Assembly: GCA_019188255.1 (NCBI GenBank)
Contig: JAETXT010000011.1
Span: 1,922,001 to 1,986,000, forward strand
Direction of reading: 5' to 3'
Source: Verticillium longisporum
Lineage: Eukaryota > Ascomycota > Sordariomycetes > Glomerellales > Plectosphaerellaceae
Length of the DNA stretch: 64,000 nucleotides
Under the pieces are notes generated by a model, which saw nothing but the letters and a program-made list of their open reading frames with translations, made no database searches and was not told where the DNA came from. This document shows positions 39,827 through 51,679 of this stretch, piece by piece; the first letter of the stretch is position 1; the number at the start of each line of letters is the position of its first letter. The translations under genes were made by a program, and so were the position numbers.

Positions 39827-41125
39827 GATGTCTACAGATCAGCAGACCTGCCGATGCATTCTGCTGTATGCAGCACGGGTCATGACGAACCGGCCAAGTC
39901 AATGCGAGCACATTGTTCTGGCAGTATTTTTTCAAAAGAAAATAAAAGAGGAACAGGCTCGATGAAAGCCATGGTCTGTTCCTGCCTCGAGTTCGTCGCT
40001 CCTGCCTACATTCAAAGGACCCAGAAGCGATAGCAGGAGCGACCACATGAGGACAATGCAGAGGGGAAGGAGCGGATTGCCCCAACTTCGACACCTTACA
40101 AAATCATCCATAGCTGGCCCTCACAATGCGAGGAGGCTGTTGGCATCTCCAGCATCGTTCATATCCGCCTCTGTGAGAGAAACCATACCGTTGCACCTAT
40201 GTGACGCTGACGGTGAGCTTGATGGTGTGCCTCCTCCACGAACGATTTCCTCTCTCGACAATCGACCCCGCCGCAACGTGACGAAGCCGGGTCATCCGAA
40301 CCCCTAGAGTTCACATCAGTAGCTTGCGAGGAATAACTTGCTCAAACGCCGACGTTCCGAGATATAGCTGACAGGTGCAGTTGGCGCATCTTCAATGTGA
40401 CCTTCTTCGGCGCTCAGACCTGTCGACCCAAAGAGTTGCTTCGACTGCAACCTGGATGAACAAAAGCTACATGGCCATGACGTCTCAGCACTCGATGTAG
40501 CTCAATTTCGGATAAGGGCCACCTGTGACGCCGTACCCGATGCAATAGGCCTGCCTTCGTTCGGCGGCAACGATTTGTTCTTTTCCAAATCCGAGCATAT
40601 CTGCGGTCCAGACGCTGCGCCGGCGCTTTGATACCAAAGTTGATGATCTTATGGCTTCGGCATATGCGGTTCAACCGGAGCCAATTTACCCCTTTGTCGC
40701 ATCGACAGTGGAGCGATCGTCAGACGGGGATGGCATTTCTTCTCAAATGGGGGTCCCTGAACTGCCGGGTGTCAACGCATCACCCCAGAATGTTTCATTT
40801 AAACAGAGGTGTGTTTTACCGCGAACCCACCACTATAGCTTGAACTCTATTGTGTATAGGGTATAGGGGGGAATGCATCGTAGCTCCGAACTATGGACGG
40901 ACACATCGGCTCAAGTCGTCAATATAAAGTACGGAATGTCAGCTCCGACGAAAGGCCAGCAAGAGATCATCGCTTCATCGCTTCATCGCATTTGCAACCT
41001 TGTTCATCTGGTCTCTGTTGAGATTGTCCTTTCTTATTGAGTCTATCTCTTTGATCCGTTCGTTAACCCCCCGTTTTACTTATCATTCTTTGACCTGGCA
41101 ATCCACACCATTGTCACACGCCACC
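39827..41125. other. Divergent promoter region
   Basis: 1.3 kb between two divergent genes. TATAAAG at about 40923, 200 bp before the esterase start, is a candidate TATA box. A frame at 40651-40866 reads plausibly but has no domain and cannot be linked to exons. No RIP-like AT bias. Confidence 0.5.
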
Positions 41126-42808
41126 ATGAAGGTGACATCTCATCTCACGTCTGTGCTGGCTGCTACGGGTTTCTTGCAATCCGGTGTCCAAGCCGTCCAG
41201 CCTCTCGTTGACGTTGGGTACGCCAAGTTTCAGGGAGCCGTGACGAACAAGCCGCTGGGCGTCACGAGCTGGAAGGGCATCCAGTTTGCCGCCCCTCCCG
41301 TTGGCAAGCTTCGTTTCGCTGCCCCAGCCGACCCGCTCCAGAGAGGCACGGTCAACGCATCAGCCCACGGTCCCATCTGCCCCCCGCAGCAGCCGGGGGA
41401 CTGGACCGTCACCGGTACCTATGATCGCTTCACGGTCGACGAGGACTGCCTGTACTTGGCCGTGACAGCGCCCTCCAAGGCCTCGAAGAACTCGAAGCTG
41501 CCCGTCGTCTTCTTTATACAGGGTGGCGGCTTCTCCTCCAACTCCAACGCCAACTGGGATGCCAGAGAGATTGCAGCTGACGGCAATGTCGTCGTCGTGC
41601 AGATCAACTACCGCGTCGGCATGTACGGCTTTCTCCATAGCAAGGAAGTCCGCGCGGGCGGCTCGCTCAATGCTGGTATCAAGGACATGTTCAAGGCCCT
41701 GGAATGGGTGCAGAAGAATATCCACAACTTTGGTGGCAACCCCAACCAAGTCGTCCTCGACGGTGTTAGTGCCGGTGGTGGAGCCGTTGGTCTGCTCATG
41801 GCCGCGAACACGGGAAGCAAGAAGAAGCCTTTCGCCGGAGGCATCGTCGAATCAGGCGGCTGGGTTACAATGCGGACGCTGGAGCAAGGACAGGGACAAT
41901 ACGATTGTCTCGCCAAGGAGAAGGGCTGCGCCGACTTGGCCGACTCGCTCTCCTGTCTGCGCGCCCTGAACCAGTCGGCGGTTCGGTCATCCAACTGCTG
42001 GTTCAACCCAAGCATCGACGACGAGCTCTTCTCCGACAGCTTGGTCAACCTCTTCCGCACGGGCAAGTACACCAAGCTCCCGACCATCTGGGGCACTTGC
42101 GCCAACGAGGGGACCAGGTTCTCGGCGCCGCGGTCGACCAACACGACGGAGCAGGCCCTCGGCTACATCAAGCGCAACGATCCCTCGCTGTCGGACAACT
42201 CGCTCGCCATCATCGACGACCTCTACATTGATGTCCCGCAGCCCGTCTTCCCGAACTCGGGCATCAAGTGGCGACAGGCCGCCAACGCCATCGGCGATAT
42301 TGGCAACCACTGCATCGTCCGCAGCGTCCAGAAATACCTTGCACGTGACGAGGCCACGACTTGGAATTACAAGTACGCTGTCCTCGACCCCAAGAATGAG
42401 GCCGACGGCTTTGGCGCCTACCACACGGTCAACACGTACGCCTTCTGGGGTCCCAGTCGCACCGATGGTGGCCCGCCTGCCTCGTACTTTACGACCAACG
42501 CGCCCATCGTCTCGCAGTTCAGGAAGTACTGGATCTCGTTCGTGCGCAACCTCGACCCCAACAGCGATCGCGAGAAGGGCGCCGCTGAGTGGGCGCCCTT
42601 TACGGTCGAGGGGCGCGAGAGGCTTTTCGTGCAGACAAACAACACGCACATGGAGAAGATGAGCTCGGCGCAGAACCTGAGGTGTGATGTCGTCAGGCCT
42701 GTATCGGAGAACCTGGGCAAGCCAGCCAACAGTGGCGTTGTGACGCAACTGGATGAAAAGCTTGCTGCTGGTATTAACGGCACGACTGAGGATACCACTC
42801 TGTCCTGA
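41126..42808 (+). CDS. Secreted type-B carboxylesterase/lipase
   Basis: Alpha/beta-hydrolase of the carboxylesterase family (560 residues, no intron). MKVTSHLTSVLAATGFLQSG is a signal peptide. The in-frame ATG at 41000 is far upstream and adds a non-signal extension, so 41126 is chosen. Family marks are KGIQFAAPPVGKLRF, EDCLYLAV, FFIQGGGF (oxyanion hole), the nucleophile elbow DGVSAGGGAVG with the catalytic Ser, a Glu in TCANEGTRF and a His in GFGAYHTVN. Several N-x-S/T sites suit a secreted glycoprotein. The natural substrate (lipid or other ester) cannot be read from sequence. The stop lies only 102 bp before the fossil LTR element. Confidence 0.93.
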   Translation: MKVTSHLTSVLAATGFLQSGVQAVQPLVDVGYAKFQGAVTNKPLGVTSWKGIQFAAPPVGKLRFAAPADPLQRGTVNASAHGPICPPQQPGDWTVTGTYDRFTVDEDCLYLAVTAPSKASKNSKLPVVFFIQGGGFSSNSNANWDAREIAADGNVVVVQINYRVGMYGFLHSKEVRAGGSLNAGIKDMFKALEWVQKNIHNFGGNPNQVVLDGVSAGGGAVGLLMAANTGSKKKPFAGGIVESGGWVTMRTLEQGQGQYDCLAKEKGCADLADSLSCLRALNQSAVRSSNCWFNPSIDDELFSDSLVNLFRTGKYTKLPTIWGTCANEGTRFSAPRSTNTTEQALGYIKRNDPSLSDNSLAIIDDLYIDVPQPVFPNSGIKWRQAANAIGDIGNHCIVRSVQKYLARDEATTWNYKYAVLDPKNEADGFGAYHTVNTYAFWGPSRTDGGPPASYFTTNAPIVSQFRKYWISFVRNLDPNSDREKGAAEWAPFTVEGRERLFVQTNNTHMEKMSSAQNLRCDVVRPVSENLGKPANSGVVTQLDEKLAAGINGTTEDTTLS

Positions 42809-42910
42809 ACGGCTTTCATCTGCTGTGTCGTCTGCTATGCATTGCAGTGCATTGGTAGCGATTCTGTACAATGCTAGGTAGCAATGTACTTCCACGAAAT
42901 TCAATGAATC

Positions 42911-43199
42911 TGTTGAACCAATATTGGGGGATTACCTAGGTCGGTGATTACTGTATGGGATTCACCGATATAGTGATCACCGGGGCTGGGATTCACAGCT
43001 CTCAGGAGCACGTGATTCATAGTTCACGTAATCAGTGAATTAGATAGGTATATCTAATTTACGTAGATAGCAGTAATTCAGAGAAATAGTATTAATAATT
43101 ATTATAAGTTATATATTACTAACCCTACCTATTTAGAGCTCTTAGGTATAGCTAAAATAATAAATTAGGGTTTATATAAATAATAAAGCCCTTTTAATA
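42911..43199 (+). repeat. 5' LTR of the fossil element (289 bp)
   Basis: The first third is little changed (TGTTGAACCAATATTGGGGG...), while the inner end is heavily transition-mutated (for example CTTTTAATA where the 3' LTR has CTCTCAACA). Aligned with 50162-50450, nearly all differences are C/T or G/A. Confidence 0.93.
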
Positions 43200-45950
43200 C
43201 TAATTAATATTATATTTAATATAATATAGAATAGCTAGAGCTAGAGAAGTTAAGATCGATCCTATAAATAGTAAATTTATTATATATAAGCTTATCGAAT
43301 ATACTTTATAAGTAATCGTAAGAGTACTATTTATTTTAAGTATTTTAGGACTCTTATAAGAGCTTAATAATAGAGAAACCCTCTATTATATAATCTATAG
43401 GAATACTATCTACTTCGAGTATCTTAGGACTCCTACGCTTAAGATTACTACTTAGGCTATATTACTAGCTATTAACTTAATAAACGAAGCTCTATAGAAT
43501 AATTAACTAATTATAATAGAGCTTTAATAAAATTAACGATAATAAACTCCTTAGATTATAGTAATAGCTCTATAATAGAGCTAGAGAATACTAAAAAGAT
43601 ATAATAGAAGTTTAATAATATTCTAGAAGAACTTAGTATATTATATTTAATATAGAAAGTTAGGAAGGGTCTTAATATTAATTTTATTATTAATAGAATA
43701 GAATTATAGTTCTCTAGATTATTAGATTTAATATCTATAGATCTTAAAAGTGCTTAGATCTTTAAAGTAATAAGTATATATAGGACTATAAAAGGAGTTT
43801 ACCTCCTAGAAGTATTTATTAAAGACTTCTAGGGCTAGATTAAAGAGGATTTTAACTCCTATAATATAATGATTATTCGAGTATTAAAGGTATATCTAAT
43901 AGAGTATAGGATCCCTCTTCTAGGAATAATAAATATTAAAATATTAAAGAAATTAATATTAATACTTTTATTAGAAGAGATATTTAATATAATAGAATCG
44001 ATTATTATTAATTAGGATTTAATACTTTAAAGAGTAGAGGAATAGAGAGATTAATAGGACGATAAATAATAATCTATAAAGAATACTTAGCTATTTTAAA
44101 TCCGAAAACTATAAATAGGGAGGATAGATCCCTAATAGCCCCTAGTTCTAGGGTTATCTAATTAATAGAGTAAGTAATCTAGCTAATAAGAGATTATACT
44201 TTAATTATAAAGAAATAAAACCTTATTTCTAAATATTATTTAGAATTTATTAGCTTAGTATTATACTTTATTATTATATAAATTAGTAAATTTCTTAATT
44301 AATAGAGCTATAATTAAGTAATTCGTATTATTCTAGAATAAGGAGAGTAATTATTCTAAGGAGATCTATAATATCTTTAATAATAAAATATATACCTTTA
44401 TAGATATTTATAAACTATTATAAATCTATTATATATAGCTCTATATATTCTTCCTAAATATATTTTTAGGATATATATAAACTTTCTTCCTAGAATATAT
44501 AAACTAGAGTATAGGACTCTATTAAATATATTTAATAATTAAATAATAATTTAATTCGGAGATTAATAGAATATAGTATTATATAGATTAGAGCTTAATA
44601 ACGTTCTATTCTATAATAATAGAAGCTAATAATATAGGAAAACTATAAATAGAAGTTCTCTAAATCCTTCTAGATAGGCTTTAATAGTATTAGAGAATAT
44701 ATAGCCCTATATTTAAAGAAAAGACTTATCTCTATATAAATACTTTAAAGGTAGTTTAAAGTATCTTAGAGCTAAAGATTATATTAATAAAGCTAGAGCG
44801 ATCTTTTAATATACTATCTATATAGCTTAAGAGTATATTAAAGGTAGAGGAGAATATTAGAATACTTAGGTACTTCTATATTAATAGACGTTATAGGAGC
44901 GGATATTACTAGGCTAATAGAAGGGGAGATCGTAAAGAGTAGTTAATATATAGAATTAATAATTATTAATTATTTAGAATTTATAAATATTAAATATATT
45001 CTAAATTAGATTATAGATCGATAAAGTATTCTCTTAAAGAATAATAATATTTAAAAGAGTAATAGAAATATATATAGGAAGTATATAGGGATTAATAGAA
45101 GGGATATTATTAATTTTTAATAATAATAGAATCTATTAAGAGCTCGGAATTAGATAATCCTATTTCCGATAAGCTAGGAATAGATAATATTTATAAATCT
45201 AATCCTAAGAACGAATTAATAAATACTTATATTATATACTTCCTAATAAATAAGTCGTTCTAATATAGAATTAAGGGGAATAGTCTAAAAGCTAAAATAA
45301 TAGCTTTAATAGAATAGCTCTTTATTTAATATTAGATTAATAGTATTGCTATATAATATAATATTATCCTTAATATAGATATAATATTATTTTCTATAAT
45401 AAGAGCTTTATAAATAAGGGCCTTAATAGCCCTAATATTAAGCTTAATAATTAATAAATAGGGAATAGGGGCTAGAATAAGATTTAGAATAGGAAATCCT
45501 ATTTCTATAATAAAGGAGATTACTATTTTAATACTAATTAGGAGAATTACATTCTATATTATCTTAATAGATACCTTATTCCTACTTTATATTAAAGATA
45601 TAAACGATCTTAGAATATATTTAGATAATATATATAATAAGCTAATAAAGTATATTAAGGAGATCTAAGAGTATATATCTATTTTTTATAAATAGGGCTA
45701 TTTATAGTTCTTCTTAGATATAAAGATTTATATTAGTTTTAGGATTATATATATAATAGGGATAGAGAGTAATAGAATAGCGTTTCTAATAGAAATAGAG
45801 CTTTAATATATTTATAAGTAATTTAGCTATTTATTTATAGAGAAGCTATAGAATTTATTCTAAAGAGTAAACTATAATATAAATCGGGACGCTCTAGAGC
45901 TAATAAACCGCTTCTATTATTATTATTAGATTAAAGGGAAGTCTCTATAA
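43200..45950 (+). pseudogene. Fossil gag/protease region of the copia-like element
   Basis: No open frame survives. Around 44970-45070 the translated pattern resembles a CxxC...W-S-x-K/R-H-S-x-E-E-R segment of fungal copia Gag/zinc-knuckle proteins, with the Cys codons changed to Tyr (TGT to TAT). This assignment rests on pattern memory only. The rest of the stretch is not assignable. Confidence 0.45.
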
Positions 45951-45959
45951 TACTTTAAG

Positions 45960-46720
45960 TTTATTCTAAAAGTAAATATTAACTTTAATTATAAAATTTT
46001 AATTAATATTATATATTTAAATAGAAAGCCTATTCTTTATATAATTAATATAAATATAGGATTCTAATCTATAACTTTTATTCTTAATTTTATAGCTTAT
46101 ATAATATAGGAAGCCCTTAAAAGGTATTAATTAAATACCTATCTTAGGCCTCTAGATATTATAATTATTAATACTAGAATAAACTTTATTTCTATAGAAT
46201 TTAGGGTAGAAGTATACCTCCTAGGTATAACCTATTATTAGATCCCTATAGAGGCCTATTAATTAATTAGTAAAGTTAAGAGCTATTATAAGCCGATTTA
46301 TAGAATATATAAGATCTTAAAAGTAGAATCTTATAATATAAGCCTAGAATTATTATTTTAAGGAGCTATAAAGGTAATAAACGATATTATTAAGCTTAAT
46401 AGATTAATATTTATATTATTTATATTTTGGGTAACTTAATACTTAGGATTATTATTAATTTAATATTTATTACGATCTAAATATAATATACTAAAGTAAT
46501 TAATGAAGTAATAATAGAGCTTTAGCGAATAATTATTAAGCGGAAAGTTAATAATACTCTTAATATCTATAATAGACTAGATATTAAATAGTTATTATTA
46601 AGATCGCTAGAGCTAGGAAGCGATATTTTTATATTCTAAGAATAGGAGAAATAGACCGGTTCTTATAGAGTTATATCGGTTTTAATATAGTAATTATAAT
46701 CGAAATAGTTAATAGCCTAA
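45960..46720 (+). pseudogene. Fossil integrase of the copia-like element
   Basis: Readable remnants on plus include a segment near 46150-46200 matching the L-G-P-P-D-I...D-x-G-x-N-F...S-x-E-F core of fungal copia integrases. A K-V-E-R-Y-H...R-x-Y-E-I-L segment follows near 46265-46330, and a W-T-G-P/S-Y element near 46640-46670 from the C-terminal integrase part. Catalytic acidic codons have become Asn or are lost. All changes fit C-to-T/G-to-A decay. Confidence 0.7.
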
Positions 46721-47039
46721 TAGAGTTTAGAGGAATATATATTAAGCTATATAATAGATCGCTAGATTAATAGATTAAGGAGATAATAGTAATTCGAATT
46801 CTAAAGACCCTAGAACTATTTAAATACCTAGAGCCGATTCCATTATATTAATATAGGAGACCTAGGAAGTTAATAAATACTATAAATCTATTATAAATAG
46901 CTTTTATAGATTATAAGAATAATACGATTAGGACTTTATAGATTAAATACTAATTTATTATTAAAAGGGAGTAATAGGGTTATAATTTAATTATTAAATT
47001 ATATAATAAAAATAGAATAATAACCTCTAGGAAGCTATT

Positions 47040-47780
47040 TAAATAGTCCGATTAAGAGGAAATCGATTTACTCTTAATAGCTAGAGTAATCGTATTAATT
47101 AAGAGATCTATATTTCCTAATATTAAGATCTTTAGATATTAGCTTATAAGAGAAATAAAAGGCCTCCTTTAAGCCTTATATAAGAAGTTAAGATTAATAG
47201 TTTAAGGATATAATAACTAAGAGAAGATAACCCTATTAACGTAATCGCTTATAATTATATATTATAGTTAACGATTAATCTTAGTAATTACCTTAATATT
47301 ATAGTAATATAGCTATTAATTAATACTCTATAATATTAATTAAGCTTATACCTAGAATATTATAGATCTATTATATAACGTTCTCCTATATATTCCTAAG
47401 GAACTATAATATAGATATTTAGAAGGAATGGTCTTCTATATTATAAAGCTATTCTATAATATTATAGAGTTAGGTCTCTATTAGTTTATAATTTATTAAT
47501 ACTATTATAAAGAGCGCTTAAATACTATTCTAATAGGCTACGATCTATATTTACTCTTAATTAGAATTAGAGAGAGCTTTAGGCTAATTAGGATATAGAT
47601 TAATAATACCTTTAACCTCGGAGAATCTATATTTATATAAAAGGAATAAATAGAGCTCGAAAGCGCTAGCTTCTAAGTAAAGCCTACTTCTATCTTTAAT
47701 ATAGGATCTAATAGCGTCTTTAATAGCTATATTATTAAAATTAGAATTAAAGATCTTATAATTTAATAGAAAGGCTAAGG
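47040..47780 (+). pseudogene. Fossil reverse transcriptase of the copia-like element
   Basis: Remnants read R-x-V-R-E-I-K-G, Y-E-K-x-R-L-x-V-x-G-Y-N (about 47145-47215), then I-P-K-E-L (about 47392-47410) and a K-x-x-Y-x-I-x-E-x-G segment (about 47450-47475). These match the RVT_2-type polymerase of fungal copia elements in order and spacing. Multiple stops and lost Trp and Gln codons. Confidence 0.65.
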
Positions 47781-47819
47781 TAATTACTTAGAGCTAGTAA
47801 CCCTAGGGATAGCGAGCTT

Positions 47820-48500
47820 AGAATAGGAATATATCGCTTAGAGAGCTCGTAGTACTTATATTACTTTAACTTATTAATTAGAAGTAGCCTATAATTTCTC
47901 TATTATAGCCTAAGCTAAGAATTTATAAGAGGATAATTCTAAATAGCTTAATAAATATATATAATAGTAGATTGCTAATATAGGCTATAGCTTAAATTAT
48001 ATATATTTAGATCTCTTAATAGCGTAATTTTATATATTTATTAATAGCTCCTTTATTAATAATAAAGACTTTAATTTATAGATTAGATTTATTATCCTCC
48101 TAGGTAATAAACGTTCCTACGATTAAGAGAATACCTTTATAATATATAATAATATCTTCTATTAATAATCTATTAAATATAAATAGGTTATATATTTAAT
48201 TCTAATTAGCGAGGTCTATAGGATAATTAATAGCTTTAATATAGCTTATATCCTTAAATAGATACTCTAAGAGATCTATAAATACTTAGAACTATTACTC
48301 TTATAGATAATTATCTATATTAATAGCTATTCGCTTTATTAATACTTTATTTAATTAAGTATAATAATAGAGAAACGCTTAATAATAGATCTTATAATAT
48401 TATAATAAAGCTATAAAGAATACGAAGTCGACGAAATTCGTTAGATCGCTAAGGGTAATAACTCTATAGATTTAATAATTAAAGGAATATTAAACTAAAT
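47820..48500 (+). pseudogene. Fossil RNase H of the copia-like element
   Basis: A segment reading E-Y-I-A-x-R-A-R-x-x-Y-I (about 47830-47865) begins the link to the RNase H part. F-I-N-S-S-F-x-N-N-K-D (about 48035-48070) corresponds to the first catalytic Asp region (Asp changed to Asn). A final E-x-R-x-I-A-K-G-N-N-S-I-D block lies at about 48435-48475. RNase H comes last, as expected in Ty1/copia polyproteins. Confidence 0.65.
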
Positions 48501-50161
48501 ACTAGAAACGCTAATAAGCTTTAACGAAATTATAATTAAGATTAAAGGATAAATTAAACGTTAAAAAAAGAATAATTAAAAAGTAAAAGTAATTAATATT
48601 AATAAAAATATAATAAAGCTTAAAAATAAGTATTCTAGAAGTAAAAACGATAATTTTATAATTAATAAAATAGTAAAATAATTATTCTATAAAGCGGACT
48701 AAGCCTTAGAATCCGAAGAATCCGAGTTTAATTACTTTAATAAGTCCTATTAGAGGTAATTAAAGAGCTATAGAGCTATAGCCCGCTTAGCCGCTTTATA
48801 ATTAATATTATAAATACTATCGAGGTCCTTATTAGGGTTATTACCCCCCTTTACCTCCTCCTCCTTAATAATCGTTAATATACCCTTTACGATAATATAC
48901 TACTTCTCTATATTCTATATCCCCTATTAGCTAATTATATAATTAGATAATTAGGGAAATAATAAAGAAGAGAGCTTATTAGCTTATTATTCTTATTTTA
49001 AATAATTAAAAACTTTATAATAGGCTTAAATGCCCCGATTAGATTATAGATAATAATTATTAGAATTATAGATATTAGAAATAGAGATCGTAGAAGCTTA
49101 TATTAATTTATAAGAATACCTAGAAGTATATTTATAATAATAGGAACCTTTAGGCTCTAAATTATAATATATACTATTAATACTAGTTTTAATTTACTTA
49201 TTAATAAAATAAGACTTTAAATACTTTAAATAGAAGACCTTATAAATATTACTATATATATATATATTATATACTAGGATTAATAGCTTCTATAATTAAT
49301 ACTAATTATATTCTTATACTTAGCTACTCTCTTAATAGGAGGGGTAATAGGTATAGGGGCTTTATACTTAGGAAGTATTAGAGAGAGAGAGAGAGAGAAA
49401 GAGAAGGAGAAAGAGAATAATAAAAAGGGGGATTTACTAATTATCGAAGCTCTAAAATAATAGATTAGGCTAGCTAATCTTAAAATAAAGAATCGTTATA
49501 AGGAAGAGGAAAAATAAAAGGAATAGAATTACTACGATTTATTAATTAGATATATAGATCTATAGAGTATAGTATTTATTAAACTAGCTTAATAGGATCT
49601 ATTAATTCTATTTAAGTAATTTAACTCTATTATTCCTATTAAAGGTAATTTAATTCTATTATTTTTATCGAGAAAGTTAATAAAAGGGGTAATAATAATT
49701 ATTCTTCTACCCTCTATTAGTATATTAGTAATTTAGAGACTTTAAAAGCTTATATCTAGCTATTATAAAAGTACTATTTAATTAGCTATTATACTATTTA
49801 ATTATTATTTATTTCCTTTATTAAAGGGTTTAAAAGCTTATTCCTATTATTTAATTATAATTTAATTCATTTCCTTAGAGAGCTATTTAATAGCTAATTT
49901 AACTAATCCGTAGCGCTAGGGACTAGGGATTTAGCGCTTATAGGAATAATAATATTAAGTTATATTTTTCCTTATTCTATTTATTATTCTCTTATTATTA
50001 CTTATTTACTTATTCATTTATTCATTTTATAGATTAGGATAATAGATCTAATATACTAGAGACTAGAAGATTATAAGTATATTAGAGTAGCTATTAACCT
50101 AGGTAATAGAGCCCGATATTAATCCCTTAAGTAATCCTATTTATAAAGAAAAGATAGCTAG
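48501..50161. other. Unassigned AT-rich 3' part of the fossil element
   Basis: After the RNase H remnant, 1.66 kb of AT-rich sequence runs to the 3' LTR. It includes A-rich stretches (48540-48640) and a GA repeat (49380-49430). No protein pattern was recognised. It could be a long 3' untranslated region, an extra gene or a nested element. Confidence 0.5.
49379..49430. repeat. GA-rich simple repeat
   Basis: A run of GAGAGAGAGAGAGAGAG grading into GAAAGAGAAGGAG. It has no CpA or TpG dinucleotides, so it would be immune to RIP and survives with its G content in an otherwise G-poor region. Confidence 0.85.
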
Positions 50162-50450
50162 TATTAAACTAATATTAAGGGATTACCTAGGTCGGTAATC
50201 ATTATATAGGATTTACCGATATAGTAATTACCGGGGCTAGGATTCATAGCTCTCAGGAGCACGTAATTCATAGCTCACGTAATCGGTGAATTAGATAGGT
50301 ATATCTGATTTACGTCTATAGCGGTAATTCAGAGAGATAGTATCAACAATCATTACAAGTCTTATATCACTAACCCTACCTATTCAGAGCTCTCAGGCAC
50401 AGCCAAAGTAATGAATCAGGGTTCACATAAGCAGTGAAGCCCTCTCAACA
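50162..50450 (+). repeat. 3' LTR of the fossil element (289 bp)
   Basis: Mirror image of the 5' LTR in damage. The inner start is mutated (TATTAAACTAATATTAAG for TGTTGAACCAATATTGGG) while the outer half keeps CA and TG words (CAGCCAAAGTAATGAATCAG) and ends CTCTCAACA. The target duplication GAATC follows at 50451. Confidence 0.93.
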
Positions 50451-50915
50451 GAATCAGACAAAGATCTTGCAACGTCGAGAACAGGGGTGACCATTGAAGG
50501 CCAGGCTCCGCCGGGCATCAGCGAGATACAGGGCTGGCCTGTGGCGTGGCTAGTGTTTACGCCCCGAGCCGCATCGGAGACAAAACCTGGGCAGGCCCCG
50601 AATCGGGCAGGTGAAACAGCAGCCACCACGTGCAAGTGACGGCCTTCGTCTTCGACGCCTCGATACCCTGACACAGTTGCCTACGTGGTTGCGGCCCTCG
50701 ACGAAGAGTTGACATGGTTCAGCCGATGTCCTGATTCTTCTGTGGTGAGTCTGAAGCGAAAGGCGTCGGAACGGGAAGAGCTGCTGAGGAGCTCGTACCA
50801 AAGCGCACAAGGTATAAGAACCGAGGATGAACTGGCGCAATTCGCACAAAGCCCCAGGGTACGACATCAACTCATCCACAATGTTGACAGCATTGCTTCC
50901 CAGACAAGAAACACC

Positions 50916-51679
50916 ATGGCCACCCAAGCCCCCAGAAAGCAGGTCCGTGTCGGCGTCATGATGGAAAACATCCAGCTCGCCGACATCATCGGCATTGACA
51001 TCCTCAACAACCTGTCGGCCCTGACACCCGAGATGCAGGCGGAGATGGTTGCCTCCAACATCCCTGTCGAGGCCTTCACCAAGTATGATAATGACTTTAT
51101 CGACATTGAGTTCTTCTACATGTCAACCACGCTCGAGCCGGCTCCCACATCGCCCTCCCTCCGCTGGCTCCCCAACGTCACCTACGACGACTGTCCGCGT
51201 GACCTCGACATTGTCATCACGGGCGGGCCGTTCCCGTCTCACCGCCCGGCGGCCGCCGACAGGTTTATGAAGGAGGCCTTCCCCAAGACGAGGGTCTGGA
51301 TGACGACTTGCACGGGCTCCATGTGGCTTGCGAGCAGCGGCGCATTGGATGGTAAGAAGGCCACGACGAACCGCAACTTCTTGGCTGGTGCGAAGCAGAT
51401 GTATCCGGCTGTTGAATGGGTTGAGCAGCGGTGGGTCGTACAGGACAAGGTGTACGAGGGCGACGGCAAGGGCGAGGTTTGGACAGCGGGTGGTGCTGGC
51501 GCTGGTAAGTCATGCACGCATCCTGTCCTCGATTCTGGTGTCTGTGCTGACCGATGATCCCAGGCATCGACATGATGGTCGACTATTGCCTGAAGAACTT
51601 TGATCCTCAGTTCGTTCAAGACGTGTCGCTGACGTCCATCGACTTTGGACCCAACACACCTAGAGGGCAGTTTTACTGA
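50916..51679 (+). CDS. DJ-1/PfpI family protein
   Basis: Class I glutamine-amidotransferase-like fold of the DJ-1/ThiJ/PfpI superfamily, 234 residues. It starts MATQAPRKQVRVGVMM. VITGGPFP and the nucleophile elbow MTTCTGSMWLASSGALDGK carry the conserved Cys, followed by the T-x-N segment (ATTNRNF). One intron at 51505-51563 is removed to keep GAGIDMM in frame. An in-frame ATG at 50685 exists, but the family starts close to the V-R-V-G-V strand, so 50916 is preferred. Fungal members act as chaperones, glyoxalase-like enzymes or isonitrile hydratases, and the sequence does not say which. The frame upstream partly overlaps the end of the transposon flank. Confidence 0.88.

Larger units (their letters stand above)
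42911..50450 (+). mobile_element. RIP-destroyed Ty1/copia-like LTR element, 7540 bp
   Basis: The block is extremely AT-rich, almost devoid of CA and TG, and is bounded by 289-bp LTRs (42911-43199 and 50162-50450) that start TGTTGA and end TCAACA in their unmutated copies. A 5-bp target duplication GAATC flanks it (42906-42910 and 50451-50455). Despite countless stops, conceptual reading on plus finds integrase, reverse transcriptase and RNase H remnants in that order, the Ty1/copia arrangement. The mutations are C-to-T and G-to-A, as left by repeat-induced point mutation. The sharp fall to normal composition at both edges argues that only the element was targeted. Confidence 0.92.

Noticed and set aside
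40651..40866. Short plausible peptide frame beginning MASAYAVQ
   Set aside because: Isolated, with no homology I recognise and no flanking exons. It lies in a divergent promoter region.
42911..50450. AT-rich block as a centromere or isochore fragment
   Set aside because: Matching 289-bp LTRs and a GAATC duplication define a single inserted element.
50685..50915. Upstream in-frame ATG for the DJ-1 protein
   Set aside because: The extension is not family-like. The conserved first strand begins a few residues after the ATG at 50916.
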